Source: Hygrophila difformis
Taxonomy: Eukaryota; Streptophyta; Magnoliopsida; Lamiales; Acanthaceae
Length of the DNA: 64,000 nt
Reading direction: 5' to 3'
Assembly (NCBI GenBank): GCA_030278955.1
Contig: JAOANR010000009.1
Location: 42,265,800 to 42,329,799 of the forward strand
The translations under genes and the position numbers were made by a program. Below the pieces are notes generated by a model. That model searched no databases, was not told where the DNA came from, and saw nothing but the letters and a program-made list of their open reading frames with translations. The number at the start of each line of letters is the position of its first letter. Position 1 is the stretch's first letter. Of this stretch, positions 1 through 10,466 are shown piece by piece.

Positions 1-1560
1 GTGGCTTCATAAATCACATTCTTTTTTGATTGGGATAAGACAATAAAAAACTACAAGTGTTAAATCCCCTTGATTGCAGTGTTTAATGAAATGATACTTG
101 CTCACTACATCGGGCCTACAAATCAAACATTATTATCAACCCTTCATGAATATCATGTTTGAAAAATGCAAGGATTAAGAATCAGAATTAAGGTATGACA
201 CGAACATAATTCATAAAATAGAGCCTCACATATAAGAGAATCGGAAAATTCACTCACTCTCAATGGGGTTTAATCAGTGAACACTCAAAATCAGATTCGA
301 TTAAATTATCCCATAAGCTTGCAATCAGACCAACTCGCCACCGGCTCACTTCCTCAAATCGAGATCATGAGGTCTTATTCAAGGGTTATAACGGGGCATA
401 CGGTTGTAACATTTGGTAGGAAAGGGAAATTATTGGGCTAAGGAGTGGCAGGAATTAATTCTATCATAATATGACATATTTTTATTTAAAGATTTATGAT
501 CATCGATATTTCTTCTTTCTTTTGCTTTTCTTTTGCATGACATTAGACTAAGTCTAATTTGCTTTGTCATTTGCAATTCAATTTTTTTTTTTGAATCGGT
601 TCTTTGAATCCGATTTGTGCTTTTTTCCGGTGATCATAAATTCAATGCCTTGATAAAATTTATTCTTGCACACTTGGGTTTGATATATTTGGTCTTTTTA
701 TAGGGCTTGGAAAAATATAGAGAGCTTCAAAGAAAAATTAGGCTTAAAGGCTCAAATCGGTTAATCCTAAAGGGAAAATATTTTTGGGTTTGGATTTCAA
801 ACGAAGGCCAAAAATTTTGGTTTTCTAAGTGCCTCGATCATATGCTCGATTTCGGGTGGCATGGTCTTGAATCGTTCCCAATTGCAAGTGCTAGTTTCCT
901 TTAATCAAAATGATTCACACATCAAAGAAAATAAATGAGTAAAAGTGACTCATGGCTCAAATCTCACAAGGTTGGATTGATTCATGTCATACAGTATTCT
1001 CAAATTTAATCAAAGCTTAATCCCAACGCTTTATTCAATCAAAATTTCTAACATGCAGATTTATTACCCAATAAGCTGATCGCATCATTAAATTTTTATA
1101 GCTCAAAACCTTAGGAATTCATGTCATGCATGTTCTCAATTATATTATCCCAATTTTAAAGGTTTGAAAATTTAATCACAAGCCTAAATTCAACATGTGA
1201 ATTTAGAGCAGGTTTATGCACATTTTTGCTGGTTATTAAAGCAGTAAAGATGCACTGCTGACATACGGAGTATGTCAACAGCATATTTTTGGCCTGACAG
1301 TCACTTATTCATCTTGGACTGTCAGACATCTTTTCAAGAGGAAAACAAATAAAAATTGTTTGCGGATCTCAAAGCTTGAGTTCCATTCGTGGAAAGCAAT
1401 AAATTGCATCAATTACAAGAGATTCTTATGCAGTTAGTACGAAACTGCACACAAAAGAAGAAATCCCTTATGTGATGCCTACACTAAAGCTTAAAAAGAA
1501 ATAAAGCATACTAGGATTCATTCCTCTTCCACTCTTCTCTCTCAGAACATGTATCTACTC
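1..1560 (-). other. Non-coding 3' region of the Athila-like element
   Basis: This stretch lies beyond the F-box stop codon, toward the missing 3' LTR. It recurs at 15,320-16,860. It is AT-rich with short T/A runs (571-582), and I found no domain or convincing ORF on either strand. Confidence 0.6.
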
Positions 1561-1583
1561 CAGTGGACGAAACTTGTCAAGTG

Positions 1584-3310
1584 TCATCGCAGACACCAGC
1601 CATTGTGGTCCCTCAGGGGTTCATGCATCCTTGTGCAGTAGACCCGGGGTGGTTGGCCTGCAAATAAGTAGGGAGTGCCCGGATTGTCTGCCATCCATGA
1701 GAGAGTGTTGGTGGATGTGTAGTTCAAGACTGATCTGTCAGTCACCATTCTCTCTATCATTGTGATCCCCTGGAGAACCTGGCTTTCGTCTAGCTTGCTC
1801 ATCAACATCAGTCCACGTGTGAAGATTGATGCCTTGTGATTGTCCTCAATGCCTGGCCGCAGTAGTTCACAGGCTTGCTCCTCATCCCCTTCTACGAATG
1901 CTAGGAGTGCTGGAACGATTTGAAGGTTGAAATTTCCTGCATCCACGCATGTTTGCAAGAAATCCTCCTTTTGCCTTCGAATTCTTTGCTGCCACATCTT
2001 TACAGTAGACGTGTCCAGCTCACATCGCTTGTACACGATGGTGAGGTTCCCTGCATCTCTGAGCTTTTTGCACGTTTCCTGCGCAATGAAAACTTCCCTG
2101 ATTTCATCCTCTCCTATTCGAGAGAGGATTTCTCCTAGAAGCTCCAGTGGTAAGTCTAGAAGCTGGGTTCCTTCGGGTTCAGGATCTGGGATTTGAGGAA
2201 GGTTGCCCCTGAAGAGATAAGAAGTGGTAAATCCAATTTTTATAATTTCCTCAGAGATTTTTCAAGTTTGGAAACCAACATCCTCACATTTAGAGCTTTG
2301 CTCTAGATGTGAGGTTATTAAATATCCGACTTGAATTTAGTATAAAGCATAGGTAGAATAAATTTTTGAAGAGATAGGGGTCATTGGGCCCCTATATGTT
2401 TTTAATGGGCCATCAAGCCCAAAAGTGCGATTTTCCAATATTATTAAACAAGTGCGAGACACTTGTTGGAAATGGAATGAGATGGATGGATGGGGCGAAA
2501 TGCTCGAATTTTGAAGTGTGCAGTTGATGCGTGGCGAAATGGATTTGCTATTCTCGAATTGCTTGGACTGTCTTGGACAGTTAAAACATTCCCAAAATTT
2601 GCAAACACTATTTTTAATTTTTAAAAGGTTGACTTGTTTTATTTAAGGAAAGTGGGATGTGAGTGGTCCCATTTTGGATTTTTGAAAAGGATAGCAGTTG
2701 GGTGACAAAAATACTGCTATTTACTCACACTACAGTTCTATTGGGAACAGAAACATAAGTCAAATAATAAACCCATCAACTATTTTTGTCTTTTTCCAAA
2801 AGGTCACTTTTATTAAAAAGTGGAAGTCTCTCATTGGGTGTTTGTACTATGTTTCCATAAACAAACAAACATTTATTCCCATAAGATTTTAACATGTGGA
2901 AACAAATATGCCAAAAAGATCTTCCACTTGAATGCTTCAAACCAAATCTTCAAGATCAGGTAAACTGATAACATCATGGTGTTCATAACATCACCCTAAT
3001 GTTCATCAGCTTCCCCTCTCTAGTTTCAAACTTCAAACTTAAAATTTTGACCCTTAACAGTTTTTAAGACAGTTTTTGAGGATTCCAAAAAGATCTCAAA
3101 ACAGTGCTCAAAACCGAGAGCACCCAAAATCCCAAAAACAGAAAACAAAAGTGCATAGAAACCACATTCAACCCAAAAATAAGAAAATGAAGCAAAAGAG
3201 TTCGACAGAGGCCATGAACAGGTGGAAGGAGTGGGTTTCTACCCTGCCCTCCTTCGTTCGGGTCTGGGTAACGGTCCCAGGTTTGGAAAGATCCTTAGCA
3301 ACCTATCCAT
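1584..3310 (-). CDS. F-box protein gene carried inside the retrotransposon (two exons)
   Basis: Exon 1 is 3,310-3,243 and exon 2 is 2,208-1,584. The intron is 1,034 nt, with donor GG|GTAGAA and a pyrimidine-rich acceptor CTCTTCAG|GGG. Phase fits (68 + 625 nt = 230 codons plus stop). The start ATG sits in ACCATGG and lies about 140 nt downstream of a TATA box, behind a CT-rich leader. Residues about 41-80 form an F-box (DLPLELLGEILSRIG ... TCKKLRDAG). The rest resembles the plant At2g35280-like F-box family: a Cys followed by a GN motif, then helical repeats of the type ACELLRPGIEDNHKAS and GITMIERM, and a Cys/His-containing tail. F-box proteins recruit substrates to SCF ubiquitin ligases; the target here is unknown. 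It lies downstream of pol in the same orientation. The splice model is inferred. No transcript is available, and an unspliced exon 2 would lack an ATG before the F-box. Confidence 0.68.
2277..2314 (-). other. Internal polypurine-tract-like module 2 with hairpin
   Basis: The minus strand reads AAATGTGAGGATGT (2,291-2,278) followed by TGG. A 15-bp hairpin with one mismatch (2,282-2,296 with 2,300-2,314) overlaps it. It falls inside the predicted F-box intron, about 70 nt from the acceptor. The unit 2 equivalent is at 17,573-17,610. Confidence 0.5.
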
Positions 3311-3450
3311 GGTGTCCCCTTGAGAATGGATGGGTTGGTGCGAAGAACGCGGTGGTGTTCGTTCGGGAGAGTAGAGAGTGAGAAGGGGAAGTTGGAGAGT
3401 TGAATGAAGCAAAAGACGAGAGTGCAGGGAGAAGACGGGTGAGGGAGGGG

Positions 3451-3870
3451 GTATAAATACTGAAAAAGCTGGTCGCGGAACCCCAGACCATGTCGCGGAA
3501 CAAGGTTTCACGACCAGGGCCTAGCGACATTAGACATGTCGCGGAATTGGAATCCGGTCGCGAGGCCTTGCCTCGCGACAGGGGTATCGCGACCGAGTTC
3601 AGTAAAGGAATAAAGTCAACGGGGAAACGTGTCGCGGAATAGAAGGCCGGTCGCGAGGCCATACCCCGCGACAGGGGTTCCGCGACAGCGACAGAGGGAG
3701 TTAGAGACAGATGAGAGTGTGTCGCTAGCCAGGCCTAGTCGCGGGGCATTACTTCGTGACAAGGTTCTGGTCCGCGACAGAGGTCTCACTGTATTTAGAG
3801 AGTTGTGTCGCTATCCTTCTTCTGGCGTTAGACGTGGTCTCGCGACACAGAAGGGGTTTAGCGACACAAA
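3451..3870 (-). promoter_or_regulatory. Promoter of the retroelement-borne F-box gene
   Basis: The minus strand has a TATA-like box (GTATTTATAC, 3,460-3,451) about 140 nt before the ATG. Between them is a CT-rich leader typical of plant 5' UTRs. Upstream (to 3,870) are at least four GC-rich hairpins built from GTCGC...GCGAC arms. The LTR has the same order: hairpins (14,880-14,620), then TATA (14,457-14,448). This suggests the F-box promoter is LTR-derived or was co-opted with LTR-like sequence. Confidence 0.5.
3471..3866. repeat. Cluster of GTCGC...GCGAC hairpins, 3' region copy
   Basis: GC-rich short inverted repeats sit in AT-rich surroundings. The clearest is 3,557-3,565 pairing with 3,571-3,579 (GTCGCGAGG / CCTCGCGAC, 5-nt loop). 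Others lie at about 3,648-3,676 and 3,719-3,780. The cluster is upstream of the F-box TATA box and recurs at 18,771-19,166 in unit 2. Confidence 0.75.
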
Positions 3871-4219
3871 ATTTTGAATTTCCAAATTTTCTTAAACTGG
3901 GCCCGAGTGTGATGTTGGGCTTGAGTTCATTTTATTTGATTTGGGTCTGAACAAATTCAGTCCAAATAAATTCAAAATGCTGGGCTGAAATTTAAAGAAA
4001 GATCCACTTGCATAAATTAGGTTGGGTTAATTCCATTCGTTTGCAAAAATTATTCCGTATTTAAATTGCTTTAAATTCCGGAAATATTTTCTTAAATTCA
4101 TGGAATTAATCCAACCAAGAACCTGGTTTTCTGTGTTATTTTTCTACTCCTTCTTTTTGATGGTTCCGAACTTTCTGCAAGACAGATAAATAAAACGCAT
4201 TAGATTTTCTCCGAATATC

Positions 4220-4255
4220 AACATCCTCACATTTAGAGTCTTAGTACTCTAAATG
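4220..4255 (-). other. Internal polypurine-tract-like module 1 with hairpin
   Basis: The minus strand reads AAATGTGAGGATGT (4,234-4,221) followed by TGATATTCGG. This copies the terminal polypurine tract and LTR start seen at 15,246-15,232 (AAATGTGAGGATGT then TGATAATGG). A perfect 10-bp hairpin (4,230-4,239 with 4,246-4,255) overlaps it. It lies 115 bp after the end of pol, where a simple gypsy element would have its PPT and 3' LTR. The unit 2 equivalent is at 19,520-19,555. Confidence 0.55.
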
Positions 4256-4370
4256 TTTAATTGATTTTTGGGTACTTTCTTGTTATGAAATAATATACTA
4301 TATATATGAAATGAAATTTTTGTGTTTTTAATGCTGTTTCTTATTGGGTATAAGCCAGGTCTGCCACGGC

Positions 4371-7300
4371 TTAGCTTTCTTTATCCGGATCGAACTGTCC
4401 GATGTACTCCTTCAATCGTTGTCCATTCACCACTATGCTGCCCTTGTCAGTTCGGATCCTGACGGCTCCATTTTCAAACACTTCTAGCACTTCATGTGGT
4501 CCTTCCCATCTGGATTTGAGCTTTCCGGGGAATAGCTTCAACCTAGAATTGAATAATAACACGTTTTGACCAACATAAAAATGTTTAGGCTTAATCCTGC
4601 GATCGCGCAACTTCTGGGTCCGTTCCTTATAAATGCGAGAGCTTTCATAAGCTAGCGCTCGTATTTCCTCAATTTCATTGAGGTCCAACTTACGTTTGCT
4701 CTGAGAAACTTTCGGATCGAAGTTGAGCGTCTTAATGGCCCAGTAAGCTTTATGCTCTAGCTCTACAGGCAAATGACAGGCTTTTCCAAAGATAAGCCTA
4801 TATGGAGACATCCCAATGGGAGTCTTATATGCTGTGCGGTATGCCCATAGAGCATCGTTGAGCTTACGTGCCCAATCCTTACGGGTTATCCCGACAGTGG
4901 CTTCGAGTATGTGTTTGATTTCGCGATTGGATACTTCGACTTGACCACTAGTCTGGGGATGATAAGGCGTGCCTATCTTATGGAGGATCCCATTTTTACT
5001 CATTAATGTTTCGAAAGCTTTATTAATAAGTGTGTTCCTCCATCAGATATCACCACCCTAGGTACGCCAAATCTACTGAAAATGTTGTTCTTGAGGAACT
5101 TGATGACTTGGCTACCATCATTGGTCGGTAATGCGATAGCCTCGACCCATTTGGACACGTAATCGACAGCTACCAAGATATAGTAGTTTCCACCAGATGG
5201 TGGGAACGGTCCCATGAAGTCAATGCCCCATACATCGAAAATCTCAAGTGTGAGAATTCCCATTTGAAGCATCTCATCCCTCTTGGAGATGTTTCCTAAT
5301 CTTTGGCATTTGTCGCAACCTTTCACAAATGTCCTGCAATCCTCGTAGATGTGAGGACAATAAAATCCACATTCGAGGACCTTGTGGGCCGTTCGAGCGA
5401 GACCATGGTGACCTCCATATTCTGATTCATGGCATTTTCTGACAATGTGATAGGCTTCATGCTCGGTCACACATCGCCTGATTATTGAATCGACGCAGTG
5501 TTTGAAGAGATAAGGTTCTTCCCAGAAGTAATTTAATACATCTCGGTTGAACTTATTCTTCTGATGATAGTTCAAAAACTGTGGGGTTATTCCGCACGCC
5601 AAGAAGTTAGCGATGTCGGAAAACCATGGACATGCTTGATTGTGCAGATGCAATGCGAACAACTGTTCGTCCGGGAACTCTTCATTGACGACTTTTTCCT
5701 TTTTATCATTTTCTAATCGAGATAAGTGGTCAGCAGCACCATTATCTCGACCTCGCCTCTCTTTTATTATGATGTCGAATTCTTGCAACAGAAGTACCCA
5801 CCTGATTAATCGAGGTTTTGCATCTTGTTTGCTAAACAAGTATCTCAGTGCAGAATGATCCGTGTACACTATAGTCTTCGTACCTATCAGATACTGTATG
5901 AATTTGTCAAATGCGAAGACTACAGCATACATCTCTTTCTCCGTTATGGTGTAGTTGACTTGGGCCTCATTCTGGGCATGACTTGCGTAATGAATTACGC
6001 AATGTCTCCCATCCTTATGTTGCCCGAGTACGGCGAGATCACTAGCATCGCACATTACCTCGAAAGGTATTGACCAATCGGGTGGTTGCACTATCGGTGC
6101 AGAAACCAACATCTTCTTGAGCGTGTCAAAGGCTTGGACACACGCTTCATTTATTAAGAAAGAATTTTCTTTACAAAGCAGATTAGTGAGCGGCTTGGCA
6201 ATTTTAGAGAAATCCTTAATGAATCTCCGGTAAAAACCGGCATGCCCTAAGAAGCTCCTAACTGATTTGATTGAGTTAGGAAGAGGGAGGTTGGAAATGA
6301 TAGAAACTTTGGCTGGATCAACCTCAATACCTGCACGAGAAATGCGGTGACCTAACACTATGCCCTCAGTGACCATAAAATGGCACTTTTCCCAATTCAA
6401 AACGATATTAGTGTCCTCACATCTCTTTAAAATCTTTGCAAGATTGGTCAAGCAATCTTCAAATGTATCTCCATATACAGAAAAATCATCCATGAAGACC
6501 TCAATGCATTTTTCGATAAATTCGGAAAATATAGACATCATGCAACGTTGAAAAGTAGCAGGTGCATTGCAAAGACCGAATGGCATGCGCCTGTAGGCAA
6601 AAGTGCCATAAGGGCAAGTAAAAGTTGTTTTTTCATGGTCTTCGCTTGAAATAACAATCTGATTATACCCAGAATAACCATCCAAAAAGCAATAAAACTC
6701 TCTCCCTGCCAACCTCTCAAGCATTTGATCAATAAATGGCAATGGAAAATGGTCCTTGCGGGTGGCCTCGTTCAGCTTTCGGTAGTCGATACAAACTCTC
6801 CATCCGGTCACTGGCCTGGTTGCAACCTCTTCTCCTTTCTCATTCTTGGTTATGCACATACCTCCTCGTTTTGACACGACCTGCACTGGGCTAACCCATT
6901 TGCTGTCAGATATAGGATAGATTATACCAGCATCTAAGGGCTTGATAACCTCCTTTCTTACCACTTCTTGCATGAGGGGGTTCAAACGCCTCTGAGGTTG
7001 ACGGGAAGGTTTATACTCTTCCTCCATTAAAATCCTGTGCATGCAAATAGAAGGACTTATTCCTTTTATATCAGAAATGGTCCAACCTATTGCATGTACA
7101 TGTTTCTTAAGAACGACCACCAGAGCATTTTCTTGCTCTTGGGAGAGCTTAGCCAAAACAATCACAGGTAATTTTTTATGTTCTGCGAGAAATGCGTACT
7201 TGAGATGATCGGGTAATGTTTTAAGTTCAAGCTCTAGTGGACATTCAACGGAAGGGAGTAATTTGCGAGAAATGGGTAGTGGGAGATCAGATTTACCTTC

Positions 7301-8548
7301 GGGACCCTGCATCAGTACAGGGCCCTCTTCTTCCTCTTCGGTGTCATCGTTCTCCTGTGCATTGAAGTCAGCACCGTCATATGCTTCAAGGTCCCTGGAC
7401 TCGGGATCCTCAAATTGGACGACGCTGCACTGTTCCTCGAGCTCAGCACCAGCAGGCATCAGTACCTGCTTTGAAGATTCATACAGCATCATTTCATCAT
7501 TATTTCCAGAGTCTGGCTCTTTCCTAACTATTACATCATCAAATGAAAAACAAGAACTGTCGTTCGGGAATTTCTGCAGTTGCTCCATGTCGAAGACGAC
7601 TTCATCTCCATCAACACGGAGTGTCACCCTTCCGGATTTAGCATCTATCAGCGCCCCGCCTGTGGCCAAGAATGGCCTGCCTAAGATGAGAGGCATGTCG
7701 GAGTCCTCCTCGATGTCCAGAATGATGAAATCCACTGGAAATGGAGTACTGCCAGCTTTGATTATCACATCTTTCAAGATTCCGATTGGCTTTGTAATTG
7801 ACCTATCTGCAAGCTGGAGCCTCATTTTGACAGGTTCCACCACTCCGAGCTTAAGACGTTTAACCATGGTTAATGGCATAACGTTAATGCTGGAGCCGAG
7901 GTCACATAGTCCTTTTCCGGCGCTGTTCTGGCCAATCCCAATTGGCAATGTATAGCATCCGGGGTCTTCTTTCTTCTCTGGCAGCTTCTTTTGAATAATA
8001 ACACTGCAAGTGCTGTTGAGTACCACCAATTCATCCTGCTCAACCTGGCTCTTTCCTGAAATCATTTCTTTCAAGAACTTAGCATAGACTGGCATTTCAG
8101 AGATCATTTCAATCAAAGGAATGGTAATGTCAACTTCCCGCAGTCTTTTCAGAAATTTTTCAAACTTCAGATCTTGTTGCTTATTTTTAAGTCTAGCCGG
8201 GTAAGGAACCCGAGGCATGAACTTGTTTTTGTTATCATGTTTTGGTGGTAGATGGTTAGAGGTTGTACCTTCACCATTACCGTTTTCTGTTTCTGCCGTT
8301 CCTTTTGCAGCGTCAGTCTGCGGTTCGGCTTCTTTCTGTTCATCCATTGCTTCCTTATCAGCATTGTCAACAGCATCATCATCTTCCTCATAGTTGTTTC
8401 CAGTATTCGCTCCCCTTGGTCCAGCCAGTATCTTCCCAGATTTCAAGGTTATTGCTTTGCATTGCGGGTTCTTTTCCGCAGTGCTCGGTAACGTCCCTTT
8501 ATCCCTTTTCTGCATTTCATTAGCCATCTGAGTAACTTGGGTCTCCAC
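4371..8548 (-). pseudogene. pol: Athila pol: protease, RT, RNase H, integrase, with one frameshift
   Basis: The open stretch 8,548-5,003 carries an aspartic protease motif ([11 protein letters not shown]), reverse transcriptase ([19 protein letters not shown]), RNase H (DASD ... YTDHSAL ... DHLSRLE), and integrase with an HHCC zinc finger (H...H, CDKCQ) and a catalytic core start ([15 protein letters not shown]). The frame is lost near 5,020, where one base seems missing just after the ISDGGTH motif. The integrase continues in the next frame at 5,003-4,371 ([16 protein letters not shown] with the third catalytic residue, then a C-terminal domain). The same break occurs in unit 2 near 20,320. 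The polyprotein would copy and integrate the element, but this copy cannot make full-length integrase. Confidence 0.88.
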
Positions 8549-10159
8549 ATTTCAGATAGAGGCCTGCAGCTGAGTGTTAATCTCCTTCTGGCCAGTAATA
8601 AAATCATTCATCAAATTTTCCAGCCTTGAAGGAGGCTTTTGATTTTGATTCTGATTTTGGTTTTGGTTCCATTGGCCTTGGTTTGGAACAAATTGAGGCT
8701 GGAAGTTTTGGGGCTGAAAGTTTTGAAAGTTCTGGCTAGGCTGTTGGAAATTTTGAAGGGGTCTCTGCTGGATCTGGGGTTGGAAGCCTGGGTTCTGAAA
8801 ATTCTGGCCCCTGTTCTGAATGAATCCTTGATTCTGCTGAGGATTGAATTGCTGCTGTTGTGGTTTGTTGAAGAGGTGGGAGTTAAGGGCATTGCTGTTT
8901 GAGTATGACAGGTTTGAGTGTCTATTTGGGAAAACCCCTGCAAAGTTACAGCTTTCAGCTGTAATCTGTTCGCATGTATCAGTTGCGTGAGCACCTTGAC
9001 ACAGTCCACAAATCACATCTGTTTGCTATCCTTGAGTAGAGCTCCCAGCTCCCTGATTAACACACAATGCTGCCACCTGCTCTTGAAGCTTTTCAATATC
9101 TGATTTTTCTGCTGTACCTACAGCACACAAACCACGAGGGGGAGGGGGATTAACATCATCAGTAAGAACAGATCTGTTTACACTCATTGCTTCAATCTTG
9201 CCCCATGCTTGATTCATTGGAATGTATAGCAGATGTTGACCGCCGGCAGCATCAAGCATGTATTTCCATGATGGGGTCAAACCGCTGTAGAACTTTCTCA
9301 ATTTCTCCCAATCATGGAAACCATGTTGGGGGCATTTCCTGAGCAAGTTGAAGAATCGTTTCTTTGCGTCATACAGGGACTCGTCTGGCTTCATTTTGAA
9401 TTCCGCAATTTTAGAGCGGCATTCATCCACCTTGGACTCTGGGAACTATTTCGCTAAGAAATTTCTGATCACGTCCTCCCATGTGGTCTTCTGATTTACG
9501 GGCAGTGATTTGTACCATGTTCGTGCTCCGCTAGTCAGAGAGAAAGGAAACAGTCTCAATCGAATGGTGTTAGCAGACACATTCTGGATCTTGATAGTAT
9601 CACACAATTCTAAGAAAGTCTGCAGGTGATCATGGGGATCTTCATGACTTGCCCCAGTGAACTGATTGTTCTGAACAAGATTGATGAGGGCCGGCTTCAA
9701 TTCGAAATTCCTGGCCAAGAATGGAGCTTGTCCAGGAATGTTCAAATATGGCTCTAAGATTGGCTGCATGTAATCAGCGGCTGCTGCTTGTTGATTGTTC
9801 TCAACCCCTCCTTGATATTGCTGTGGGTAATAGTTCTGATGCATATAATAGTTCCTAGGATCATTGAAGTCATTAGGATTTGGGGGATTCTGGTGGGGAT
9901 TCTGGTACTGCTGATTTTGCTGGTTTTGGAAGTTTTGGTTGTTTTGGTGATTTTGATCATTTGGTGGGTTTTGAGGGTTTGGGTTGGGAGGAGGTGCCTC
10001 GAAGTGTTGCTGTTCAATGTTTGGTGGGTTCCCGCCTCCCTGTATGATCTGAGGAGGGGGATCATCCAAATCATCGTTATCAGCATCTTCGGGGTCTTCC
10101 TCAATGTTGTGAAGTGGTGGATTGGGTGGAATGATTGGAGGAATGTCAGGGTTTGCCAT
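8549..10159 (-). pseudogene. gag: Athila gag, interrupted by three in-frame stops
   Basis: Capsid-type protein of the retroelement, which would package its RNA in cytoplasmic particles. The first segment (10,159-9,446) opens with a Pro/Asn/Gln-rich tract of about 120 residues, then a Retrotrans_gag core with the motifs GASHEDPHDHL, IRLRLFPFSL and TTWEDV. A TAG at 9,443-9,445 interrupts it; the same frame continues through 9,430-9,026 to a second TAG at 9,023-9,025. It then covers 9,016-8,552 with a zinc-knuckle-like CGLC...H...C and a Gln/Asn/Phe-rich tail. A TGA at 8,549-8,551 separates it from pol, again in the same frame. All pieces share one frame, so this was a single gag-pol reading frame broken by point mutations. 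Confidence 0.8.
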
Positions 10160-10169
10160 ATCGGATATG

Positions 10170-10447
10170 TCGCTACTGGTGCTTGGTGAAAGCAGTGCCT
10201 GTCTTTCCCGTTCCCGTCTTCGTTGTCTCCGCCCTAAGACGTCGAGCTGTCTTTTCTATCTCTGCGTTGTACGGGATTTCGGCTGGCGTCTGCTTCCTCC
10301 TTTGCATAGAACAACGGCTTCAATAATGACGGTACCTGTACAATCCCCAGGTTAGAATTGGTTCTGGAGGTAAACATTTATATTTATATGTATAAGCTAA
10401 CTAGGAGCAATGAGGAATGTAATTCTCTAATAAAACGGCGCTGCATC
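10170..10447 (-). other. Untranslated leader between PBS and gag
   Basis: These 278 bases separate the PBS from the first gag codon. I see no conserved domain in any frame. The stretch is the expected retroelement leader. Confidence 0.5.
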
Positions 10448-10466
10448 CTCCCCGGCAACAGCGCCA
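10448..10466 (-). other. Primer binding site of the Athila-like element
   Basis: The minus strand reads TGGCGCTGTTGCCGGGGAG immediately after the CA end of the LTR. This is one base from the TGGCGCCGTTGCCGGGGA site typical of Athila/Tat elements, thought to be primed by tRNA-Asp. A second partial site (minus GCCGGGGAGG followed by AGCGCC) lies near 10,616-10,636 beside a repeat of the flanking sequence. Confidence 0.8.

Noticed and set aside
3303..3662. 119-codon minus-strand frame over the F-box leader
   Set aside because: It runs through the TATA box, the GC hairpins and the CT-rich leader, has no domain and low-complexity content. It is explained as untranslated sequence.
1..4219. Interpretation of this stretch as host DNA flanking a shorter Athila element
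   Set aside because: It directly follows an LTR and polypurine tract at 15,232-15,320 in unit 2, as internal sequence should. A local duplication of host flank remains possible and is given as a refutation route for the F-box finding.
7263..7955. 230-codon plus-strand frame
   Set aside because: It is antisense to the Athila protease region, Ser-rich, without a domain; a shadow frame.
9788..10189. Hydrophobic plus-strand frame resembling a membrane protein
   Set aside because: It is the antisense of the Pro/Asn/Gln-rich gag N terminus, which reads as Leu/Ile/Val-rich by codon complementarity.
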